The position numbers were made by a program, and so were the translations under genes. A stretch of DNA of 14,161 nucleotides from Candidatus Kerfeldbacteria bacterium. GTDB lineage: Bacteria; Patescibacteriota; Patescibacteriia; UBA9570. How positions within the stretch are numbered: the first letter of the stretch is position 1; the number at the start of each line of letters is the position of its first letter. The DNA is taken from the NCBI GenBank assembly GCA_016207285.1, contig JACQPW010000042.1:1-14161 (forward strand), read 5' to 3'. Below, piece by piece: positions 1 to 5,329 of this stretch. The notes beneath the pieces are model-generated. The model was given only the letters and a program-made list of their open reading frames with translations, did no database searches and was not told the DNA's origin.

Positions 1-499
1 ACACCCGACCGACTAATTCTGATTGATCGACTGGGCCAAAGCGACGCGAGTCAAAGCTGGCTGGACGATTATCTCCCATGACGTAATATTGGTTATCTGT
101 TAAGGTCACTTCATCATAACCAACACTGGCAGTCGTTTTTACGTCGGCGGCCAGATAAGCCAACTCCTCTAGTTTATTACCATTGATATAGACACTGCCA
201 TCTTCAATCAAGATGGTGTCTCCTGGAGTTCCGATAATACGCTTAATGAAAAACTTACTATGTTCTAATGGATCACGCATCACCACCACTTCACCAGGCT
301 CCGGCAAACGAAAACGATAACTTAACTCATCAATGATCAAATACTCATAATCATGAAAGTTGGGCTCCATGGAAGCGCCCTTTACGTAAAATGGTTGAAT
401 TAAAAAATACCGAATCGGCAAGACAATCGCCAAAGAAATAGCGACCACCTTAAAGAGCTCCCACAGATAGGCACCAACTTTCCTTAATTTAGGCGACAT
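1..499 (-). CDS. lepB: Signal peptidase I (S26 family), 3' end beyond the window
   Basis: This gene encodes the membrane serine protease that removes signal peptides from exported proteins. I read 166 residues from the ATG at 499 to the window edge, so the C-terminus is missing. One membrane helix is visible at about residues 14-34. The nucleophile motif GASMEPN puts the catalytic Ser at 43. The general-base Lys is K86 in FFIKRIIGTPGD. The family box GDNRPASFDSRRFGPV is at about 142-157. The start overlaps the end of the upstream response regulator by 11 bases, and no Shine-Dalgarno sequence precedes it, so translation is probably coupled. At least three proteins in this window carry signal peptides or a lipobox and are plausible substrates of this or of a lipoprotein signal peptidase. 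The gene is too short for the ORF list because it is open at the left edge. The identification is secure. Confidence 0.95.
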   Translation of the reverse strand, partial: MSPKLRKVGAYLWELFKVVAISLAIVLPIRYFLIQPFYVKGASMEPNFHDYEYLIIDELSYRFRLPEPGEVVVMRDPLEHSKFFIKRIIGTPGDTILIEDGSVYINGNKLEELAYLAADVKTTASVGYDEVTLTDNQYYVMGDNRPASFDSRRFGPVDQSELVGRV

Positions 500-869
500 G
501 GAGAACGTGTTCAACCCGTTGTACGATGGCTTCGATCGTATGGTTAGATTTGACTAAATAATACAGAGCACCAAGTTCTCTGGCTTCGGCAATGTCGGTT
601 TCCTGACCCAGATACGATAAGATGATGACTGGTACTTCCGACAGTTTTTTAGTAGCACGGAGTCGCTTTAAATACACGAAACCGTCTAACCGCGGCATAA
701 TAATGTCTAACAATACTAAATCTGGGATATTTTCTTTGGTCTTATGCCAACCTTCCTCACCATGCACAGCCACATCAACCTCAAAACCACGATCGGTCAA
801 AGCCTCGGCTAGGATTTTACTTAATGGGGCCTCGTCTTCAATAATCAAGATGCGTTTTTTCGTATCCAT
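489..869 (-). CDS. Single-domain response regulator (CheY-like receiver)
   Basis: The protein has 126 residues and is only a receiver domain, with no DNA-binding or enzymatic output domain. The acidic pocket is E11/D12, the phospho-accepting Asp is D55 in LVLLDIIMP, the switch Ser/Thr is S85 in VIILS, and the conserved Lys is K107 in YYLVKS, so all catalytic positions are intact. It should be phosphorylated by a histidine kinase and signal by protein contact. No kinase is present in the window. The gene overlaps lepB by 11 bases, so the two are probably co-transcribed. A promoter (TTGATT, 17 bp, TATGGT) lies just upstream and leaves a leader of only about six bases. The cellular process controlled is unknown. 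Confidence 0.9.
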   Translation of the reverse strand: MDTKKRILIIEDEAPLSKILAEALTDRGFEVDVAVHGEEGWHKTKENIPDLVLLDIIMPRLDGFVYLKRLRATKKLSEVPVIILSYLGQETDIAEARELGALYYLVKSNHTIEAIVQRVEHVLHVA

Positions 870-881
870 ACGTCATAAGAT

Positions 882-910
882 ACCATACTAGAAATCCTTG
901 AACAAATCAA
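882..910 (-). promoter_or_regulatory. Sigma70-type promoter for the response regulator-lepB pair
   Basis: Read on the minus strand, the -35 box is TTGATT (910-905), the spacer is 17 bp and the -10 box is TATGGT (887-882). A start about seven bases on, near 875, leaves a leader of roughly six bases before the ATG at 869. The box overlaps the promoter of the divergent LCP gene by 13 bases. Confidence 0.5.
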
Positions 911-926
911 GCCCCGCGGGTATACT
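898..926 (+). promoter_or_regulatory. Sigma70-type promoter for LCP-der-pth, predicted leaderless
   Basis: The -35 box is TTGAAC (898-903), the spacer is 17 bp and the -10 box is TATACT (921-926). The expected transcription start, 7-8 bases after the -10 box, falls at 933-934, on the A of the ATG at 934. The mRNA should therefore be leaderless. The TTG at 898 that opens the longest frame is part of this -35 box. CTTGA at 897-901 and TCAAG at 907-911 form a small palindrome across the two divergent -35 boxes. Confidence 0.6.
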
Positions 927-933
927 GGGCTCT

Positions 934-2457
934 ATGTCAAAACAGCCCGAACCGGCAGTCGAACTAGCAGCTATAGCGGAAGTTAAACCGGCCTTTGACC
1001 ATCGTTTGTGGGTCATTCCAGTCATATTAGTGATCATAGCAGCCTTACTGGCCTATAATGCTTTACCATCCATTGGCCAAGGCAATCAAACTATCTTCAA
1101 CCAACTAGGCTCGTTGGTTACTCAATACGATACACCGGTCAAAGGTGAGGCCAAGGATCGCATTAATGTCTTGCTGTTAGGCATCGGCGGCGCTGGTCAT
1201 GATGGCGGAACCTTAACTGACTCCATTATGATCGCCAGTATCAAGCCATCCACAAAACAGGTGGCATTATTATCATTACCACGCGATTTAGTAGTAAAAA
1301 TATACGACGAAACGGATCCCGACTATTGGGAAGGACGTAAAATCAACTATGCCTATGTCTTGGGTGGGATGGATTTAGCCGTCGAAAAAGTATCAGAAGT
1401 TACCGGCTTAACCTTACACTACTACGTCTTAGTGGACTTCTCTGGTTTCCGCAGCCTGATTGACGATGTGGGTGGCATTACTGTGACGGTACCGACCAGC
1501 TTTACCGGCCTATACGGCGCGCAAGAACTATCCACGCCTTGCCCCAAGCGTAACCTGTATTATCTCGATGATGGCCCGTATTGTGCGATTCAATTTGACC
1601 AAGGAACGGAGCAGATGGATGGCGAACGGGCGTTGATTTATTCACGGATCCGTAAACTAGCGCCGGGTTCAGTGCATCAAGATCAAGGCAGTGACTTTGC
1701 CCGAGCCAAACGACAACAACAGGTTTTACAAGGGTTTAAAGACAAGGTGTTATCGGCCGGTACAGTTTTAAACCCAACAAAAATTTCCAGTTTAACGACC
1801 GACCTGGATGATCACATGATCATGAACTTAGAATTGTGGGAAATGGCCAGAATTTTCCAGCTGATTGGGGTGGTGGATCCTGACAGCATTATTAATCAGG
1901 TGGTGGATGATTCTACGGATGGTCTGGTACACAGCACGATTGCTACCGAAACTGGAGCCTCGGTGGTCGTGCCTAATGCCGGCGATTATGATTACAGCGC
2001 CATCCAGAAACTGGCGAAGACGATCTTTACCTTAGAGCCCACAAAAGTAGAATCACAGAAGACGCTGAATACAGAGGAAAACACAGAAGAAGCGGCAACA
2101 GACCAAGTGATCGTACAAATATTAAACGGTACCAACACCGTGGGTTTGGCTAGTACGCTAGCAGCCAACCTGGAGCTACAAGGCTATGAGATTAGCAATG
2201 TGGGCAATGCCCTCACCCGCGACTACAGCATCACTACCATCTACCAGGTGAACACTGAGTTGGATCCAACGATTGCAACCGCCATGCAAAACCAAGTACC
2301 TGGCGCCTTAGCCAGTAGCCGCCAAACGGAAACCCTGTTAAGCTTAGACAGTGAAGGATCAGTGCTTGATTCCGGCGCAGATTTCATTATTATCGTAGGC
2401 AGCGATGCAACCAACACCACAAATACCCCCACCACCACCCAAGCCAGTCAAGAGTGA
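934..2457 (+). CDS. LCP (LytR-CpsA-Psr) family envelope protein with LytR_C domain
   Basis: This is a 507-residue LCP protein. In Gram-positive bacteria members transfer glycopolymers from lipid carriers to peptidoglycan or act as related hydrolases. A single membrane helix lies near residues 27-50 (VIPVILVIIAALLAYNA), followed by an outside domain. The LCP core begins at INVLLLGIGG with DSIMIASI and LLSLPRDLVV, and continues to the Arg-rich ALIYSRIR and FARAKRQQQVL segments that bind the phosphates. A LytR_C domain follows near residue 390 (QVIVQILNGTNTVGLAS), and the end is Thr-rich. I chose the ATG at 934, not the TTG at 898, because the TTG lies inside the promoter. The gene's last 53 bases overlap der. 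The true acceptor polymer in this organism is not visible from sequence. Confidence 0.92.
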   Translation: MSKQPEPAVELAAIAEVKPAFDHRLWVIPVILVIIAALLAYNALPSIGQGNQTIFNQLGSLVTQYDTPVKGEAKDRINVLLLGIGGAGHDGGTLTDSIMIASIKPSTKQVALLSLPRDLVVKIYDETDPDYWEGRKINYAYVLGGMDLAVEKVSEVTGLTLHYYVLVDFSGFRSLIDDVGGITVTVPTSFTGLYGAQELSTPCPKRNLYYLDDGPYCAIQFDQGTEQMDGERALIYSRIRKLAPGSVHQDQGSDFARAKRQQQVLQGFKDKVLSAGTVLNPTKISSLTTDLDDHMIMNLELWEMARIFQLIGVVDPDSIINQVVDDSTDGLVHSTIATETGASVVVPNAGDYDYSAIQKLAKTIFTLEPTKVESQKTLNTEENTEEAATDQVIVQILNGTNTVGLASTLAANLELQGYEISNVGNALTRDYSITTIYQVNTELDPTIATAMQNQVPGALASSRQTETLLSLDSEGSVLDSGADFIIIVGSDATNTTNTPTTTQASQE

Positions 2458-3835
2458 GTATCCAGTTGTTGTTCTCATTGGTCGCACCAATGCGGGTAAA
2501 TCGACCCTATTTAATCGTTTAACCGATACTGGCCGAGCGATTGTTTCACCGATCGCCAATACGACCCGCGACCAAAACCGCGCCCTCGTACATTGGAAAG
2601 GTCACAGCGCTCTATTAGTAGACACTGGCGGTTTAGATATGTCCTCGTACGATCCATTAGATGAAGCCATCCGTGATCAAGTGAAGTCAGCCGTCAAAGA
2701 AGCGCGGGCGGTGTTATTAGTGGTTGATGGAGCAGATGACATCATGCCACAAGATCGTGACAGCGCTTTATTCTTGCAAAAAATGGGTATCCCCGTGATC
2801 GTCTGTTTAAACAAAGCTGATAATGTGCGCACTCGTCATCAAGCCGTAGCCAACTTTGCTCCCCTCCCATTTGCTGATCAGATTCCCTGTTCGGCTAAAA
2901 ATGGTACCGGCACCGCTGAACTGTTAGATGCCCTGTTTACCGTCATCCCACAACAGGAGAGCAAACTAGATGAGCGTGTCGCTATGCAAGTAGCCCTAGT
3001 CGGACAACCCAACGTTGGTAAATCAACTCTGTTTAATGCCCTCTTAGGTGAACAGCGCGTCATTGTGAGCCCGCTGCCTCATACCACCCGTGATCCACAT
3101 GACACCATCATTGAATATAATGGTCGGTTCTATAATTTGATTGATACCGCCGGGATGCGCAAAAAAACCCGCGTCGGTACAGGTAGCGATGGTGCCTTGG
3201 AAAAATTAAGCGTGCGCGGCACTAAAGATATGATTGGTCGAGCCGATGTCGTGGTGTGCGTCATTGAAGCGCAAAAAAGAATTTCCCACCAAGACAAAGC
3301 GATGTTTGATTACATTAAAATGAAAGGGAAGAGTTTCATTTTGGCCGTCAACAAGTGGGATGCCGTACCCAACAAAACGGCCACTACCATTAATGACTAC
3401 TTCAAATACTATAGTCAGAACTTTGACTTCTCTCCGCAAACTCCGATTATCTTTATTTCAGCGCTGGCAAAACAGCGGACTGTCCAAGTGTTGGATTTGG
3501 TGCAAAGTGTCTATGATTTCCAGAATCACTGGATGCAGCCAGAAGAATTAGATGGCATTGTGCGGGAAATCTTGTATCGTCAACCCAAGGAACGCCGCGA
3601 TGGCTTTGCCGCTAAACCTAAACGACCATTAGTGATTCATGGCCTGCAACAATATTCGGTGAATCCTCCCCGGTTTGTGTTGCTCACTCCCCGTCCCAAA
3701 AATGTAGCGCCGGCCATTATCCATATGGTGGAAAAAGCCATTCGTGATCGCTGTGCTTATGACGGCGTACCGATTTATTTAGAAGTGACACAAGCTGTCC
3801 CCAAACAGTATGAAGCTGGTCGTCGGGCTCGGTAA
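2405..3835 (+). CDS. der: Ribosome-assembly GTPase Der (EngA)
   Basis: Der is a double GTPase needed for assembly of the large ribosomal subunit. The 476 residues carry two G domains and a KH-like C-terminus. In G domain 1 the P-loop is GRTNAGKST (26-34), where GRPNVGKS is usual, followed by NTTRD, DTGG and NKAD (136-139). In G domain 2 the P-loop is GQPNVGKST (200-208), followed by HTTRD, DTAG and NKWD (316-319). The KH-like part holds PRFVLLTPRPKNV. The only ATG before the first P-loop is at 2405, inside the end of the LCP gene and in the +1 frame. It yields an odd Pro-rich N-terminus (five prolines at residues 8-12). Its end overlaps pth by 26 bases. No strong Shine-Dalgarno sequence is seen. 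The identification is secure; the exact start is less so. Confidence 0.95.
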   Translation: MQPTPQIPPPPPKPVKSEYPVVVLIGRTNAGKSTLFNRLTDTGRAIVSPIANTTRDQNRALVHWKGHSALLVDTGGLDMSSYDPLDEAIRDQVKSAVKEARAVLLVVDGADDIMPQDRDSALFLQKMGIPVIVCLNKADNVRTRHQAVANFAPLPFADQIPCSAKNGTGTAELLDALFTVIPQQESKLDERVAMQVALVGQPNVGKSTLFNALLGEQRVIVSPLPHTTRDPHDTIIEYNGRFYNLIDTAGMRKKTRVGTGSDGALEKLSVRGTKDMIGRADVVVCVIEAQKRISHQDKAMFDYIKMKGKSFILAVNKWDAVPNKTATTINDYFKYYSQNFDFSPQTPIIFISALAKQRTVQVLDLVQSVYDFQNHWMQPEELDGIVREILYRQPKERRDGFAAKPKRPLVIHGLQQYSVNPPRFVLLTPRPKNVAPAIIHMVEKAIRDRCAYDGVPIYLEVTQAVPKQYEAGRRAR

Positions 3836-4343
3836 TCCAGAAGCCACCTATCGCCTCACCCGTCATAATGTCGGTTTTATGGTGTTGGATGCAATGGTGG
3901 GTCAGGATAATTGGACAGTGAACAAAAAATGGAAGGCTGCGGTAAGTAGTCAGAAATTAGTAGTTAGTAATCAGGGGGTGCTGTATATGAAGCCGTTAAC
4001 TTATATGAATAATTCAGGTGAAGCGGTGCGGGCAGTGATGAATTACTATCACATTACTGTGCCAGAACTCGTAGTGATCTTTGACGATAAAGACTTACCC
4101 TTTGGCACGACGCGCTTTCGCAGTAAAGGTTCGTCCGGTGGACACAATGGGATTAAATCCATTATTGCCCACGTCGGTAGTGAAGATTTTGCCCGCTTTA
4201 AAGTCGGGATTGCGCCCACCAACCCTGAACACGTGATGGGTGATACGGCCGATTATGTTTTGGCTAAGTTTTCCAAGGAAGAATTAAAACAGCTGCCAGA
4301 GATTATTGATCAGGTGGTCAACAAAGTGAAGGACTGGTTGTAA
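3810..4343 (+). CDS. pth: Peptidyl-tRNA hydrolase
   Basis: The enzyme frees tRNAs from peptides dropped by stalled ribosomes. The 177 residues are slightly short for the family (about 190). The diagnostic N-terminus KLVVGLGNP is present, with the catalytic His at 19 in RHNVGF, the tRNA/peptide-binding Asn in TYMNNSGE (67-68), the catalytic Asp at 92 in VIFDDKDLP, and the GSSGGHNG box. The start overlaps the end of der by 26 bases, again in the +1 frame, so this is the third member of a translationally overlapped unit LCP-der-pth. Residues 46-55 (SSQKLVVSNQ) are encoded by a low-complexity run of AGT/TAG-like units at 3946-3974. Function and start are well supported. Confidence 0.95.
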   Translation: MKLVVGLGNPEATYRLTRHNVGFMVLDAMVGQDNWTVNKKWKAAVSSQKLVVSNQGVLYMKPLTYMNNSGEAVRAVMNYYHITVPELVVIFDDKDLPFGTTRFRSKGSSGGHNGIKSIIAHVGSEDFARFKVGIAPTNPEHVMGDTADYVLAKFSKEELKQLPEIIDQVVNKVKDWL

Positions 4344-4421
4344 CCCTCTACTGTCCGCTGTGAACATATCACAGTGAACGGCACAGGGTTCGGGAGCAGT
4401 TGCACGAGGCGACTGTCTCCC
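4342..4421. terminator. Two long hairpins between convergent genes, no U-tract
   Basis: Hairpin 1 spans 4342-4390. The outer arms are AACCCT and AGGGTT and the inner arms CTGTGA and TCACAG around the loop ACATA, with partial pairing between (about 19 pairs, three mismatches). Hairpin 2 spans 4392-4421: GGGAGCAGT pairs with ACTGTCTCCC with one bulged T. They lie between the stops of pth (4343) and the secreted-protein gene (4430). Neither is followed by a run of T on either strand, so they are not classical intrinsic terminators. They may act as 3' end protection or as Rho-aided stops. Confidence 0.45.
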
Positions 4422-4429
4422 ACCCACGA

Positions 4430-4999
4430 CTACTCGGATTCAGCGGGCTCCTCAATCAAACACTCCCAGCACGGAGAGTACTCGTAGACAAACCACCACC
4501 GAAACACTCTTGGTATCTTGTAAAAGCCCTGGCAATACACCTGGGCCAGACTGTCCATCGAGTACCTGGTTTCAAGCAGGAACTCATAGTAGCGCAGGTA
4601 CTGCTCGGCTTGGAACTCCGAGTGGGTGGCCATGGCTTCCGGCTGGAGCTGTTGGCGAACTTGCCGCAGCTCTCTGGCCGTTTCGTGCATGCCGAAGCGC
4701 ATACTGACCAAGTACAGCTGTTCGCCATACTCCTCCCGCAGGATCTCTGCGCGCACCAGCTGTTCGCTGGTGATCGGACCACCGGCTGTCTCGGAACAGT
4801 CTTCCAGCCATTCTACCTGCTTCTTCAGGTAGAGGTCGACCAGCCAGGGCGATGGGGACTCCGGCAGGGGGTAACCATCCCCGAGGCAAGATGGTTCACC
4901 CGTGTTGTCTGTCCGCTCGGGCATAGGAGCCGCGGACGCCGGGGCTCCGACTACGAAGAAAAAGAAGAAGAAAGCTACCGGTAGGATAGGGGTATGCAT
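4430..4999 (-). CDS. Secreted protein of unknown function, GC-rich codon use
   Basis: I do not recognise this family. From the ATG at 4999 the protein has 189 residues. A signal peptide is clear: MHTPILPVAFFFFFFVVG followed by APASAA, with likely cleavage near residue 24. The mature part is acidic, rich in Glu, Gln, Trp and Tyr, probably mostly helical, and holds five Cys (among them a CWEC pair near the C-terminus). The 4999 start is favoured by GGAG six bases upstream. The ATG at 5011 would add four residues and the open frame runs back to 5197 without a good start. Codon use differs sharply from the neighbours: leucine is nearly always CTG or CTC and TTA is absent, whereas TTA is common in adjacent genes. 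This suggests recent transfer or a separate selection. It has its own promoter (5136-5109) and a palindrome pair in its leader. Confidence 0.65.
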   Translation of the reverse strand: MHTPILPVAFFFFFFVVGAPASAAPMPERTDNTGEPSCLGDGYPLPESPSPWLVDLYLKKQVEWLEDCSETAGGPITSEQLVRAEILREEYGEQLYLVSMRFGMHETARELRQVRQQLQPEAMATHSEFQAEQYLRYYEFLLETRYSMDSLAQVYCQGFYKIPRVFRWWFVYEYSPCWECLIEEPAESE

Positions 5000-5010
5000 G
5001 ATCTGCTCCA

Positions 5011-5036
5011 TTCCATCTGGAAAATTCCATTTGGAA
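5011..5036 (-). repeat. Tandem palindromes TTCCANNTGGAA upstream of the secreted-protein start
   Basis: Two copies, TTCCATCTGGAA (5011-5022) and TTCCATTTGGAA (5025-5036), lie 14 bases apart and end 12 bases before the ATG at 4999. Each is a palindrome, and together they can also fold in the mRNA as one nested hairpin just upstream of the GGAG ribosome site. They could be a repressor operator or a translation-control hairpin. Confidence 0.5.
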
Positions 5037-5108
5037 TAAACGTGGGTTATCAATGAGCTGGTCGGTCCATGTTTCCATAGGCCAAACCAAGCGCCGTTAA
5101 GCGTCGAC

Positions 5109-5136
5109 AGTGTAGTACCAATAGCTATTTTGTCAA
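5109..5136 (-). promoter_or_regulatory. Candidate promoter for the secreted-protein gene
   Basis: On the minus strand the -35 box is a perfect TTGACA (5136-5131), the spacer is 16 bp and the -10 box is TACACT (5114-5109). Transcription would start near 5102 and give a leader of about 100 bases, unlike the leaderless genes around it. The -35 box begins two bases after the U-tract of the upstream ncRNA. Confidence 0.45.
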
Positions 5137-5137
5137 T

Positions 5138-5169
5138 AAAAAAACGCCCACTGATCCAAATGTATAGGT
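5138..5169 (-). terminator. Intrinsic terminator of the ncRNA
   Basis: The 3' arm of the long closing stem (5169-5144) ends in GGGCG and is directly followed by seven U (5144-5138) on the minus strand. The partner arm lies at 5255-5230. Confidence 0.6.
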
Positions 5170-5265
5170 GAGGCAAAAGCCTACTTGAGCGGCACAATAT
5201 ACTTTAGGAGGAGTGAGCATACTGCACCAACCCATACACTTGGATCACTAGGCGCATTAGAAACC
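5138..5265 (-). ncRNA. Predicted structured small RNA with a CUCCUCCU loop
   Basis: About 128 nt with no good ORF. P1 pairs the 5' arm (5255-5230) with the 3' arm (5169-5144): 25 of 26 positions pair, the exception being one G-G, and several pairs are G-U. P2 pairs GGUGCAGUAU (5228-5219) with AUAUUGUGCC (5200-5191), extendable by three pairs, and leaves a loop CACUCCUCCUAA (5215-5204). P3 is AGGC-UUUU-GCCU (5182-5171). The plus-strand version would have A-C and C-A mismatches where the minus strand has G-U, so the minus strand is the RNA. P1 followed by seven U (5144-5138) makes an intrinsic terminator, and a promoter precedes it. The loop is complementary to GGAGGAG, suggesting action on ribosome-binding sites. 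I could not match it to SRP RNA, 6S, 5S, tmRNA or RNase P RNA. It could instead be a cis-acting leader of the secreted-protein gene. Confidence 0.65.
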
Positions 5266-5271
5266 GGCAGC

Positions 5272-5300
5272 AGTTTAGCAGCTATTTTTGAACTTGTCAA
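5272..5300 (-). promoter_or_regulatory. Sigma70-type promoter of the ncRNA
   Basis: On the minus strand the -35 box is a perfect TTGACA (5300-5295), the spacer is 17 bp and the -10 box is TAAACT (5277-5272). The start seven bases on falls on G at 5265, about ten bases before the closing stem. The -35 box overlaps that of the divergent mfd promoter. Confidence 0.6.
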
Positions 5301-5323
5301 GCGGCGCCCAAACATGATATTGT
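5294..5323 (+). promoter_or_regulatory. Sigma70-type promoter of mfd, predicted leaderless
   Basis: The -35 box is TTGTCA (5294-5299), the spacer is 18 bp and the -10 box is TATTGT (5318-5323). The expected start seven bases later is 5330, the G of the mfd GTG codon. No Shine-Dalgarno sequence precedes that codon, which fits a leaderless mRNA. Confidence 0.5.
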
Positions 5324-5329
5324 GCCGGT

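Noticed and set aside
622..891. Plus-strand 89-residue frame opposite the response regulator
   Set aside because: It is a shadow of a clear receiver domain and has no motif or ribosome site.
898..933. TTG start at 898 for the LCP protein
   Set aside because: TTG at 898 is part of the -35 box and TATACT lies between it and the ATG at 934, so it would not be in the mRNA.
4400..4984. A 194-residue plus-strand open frame opposite the secreted-protein gene
   Set aside because: The minus-strand frame has a clean signal peptide, a ribosome site and consistent GC-rich third positions. The plus frame is its GC-driven shadow and has no recognisable domain.
5000..5197. N-terminal extension of the secreted protein back to 5197
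   Set aside because: The extension crosses the promoter, the palindromes and the ncRNA terminator, and would bury the signal peptide about 66 residues in.
5206..5250. A strong Shine-Dalgarno-like AGGAGGAG on the plus strand
   Set aside because: No ATG or TTG follows at a usable distance and GTG/CTG starts give only 9-12 codons. It is better explained as the complement of the ncRNA loop.
5138..5265. Identity as SRP RNA, 6S RNA, 5S rRNA or a tRNA
   Set aside because: The SRP GGAAGGAAGCA-type motif, 6S central bubble, 5S helix lengths and tRNA arms are all absent from what I can read.
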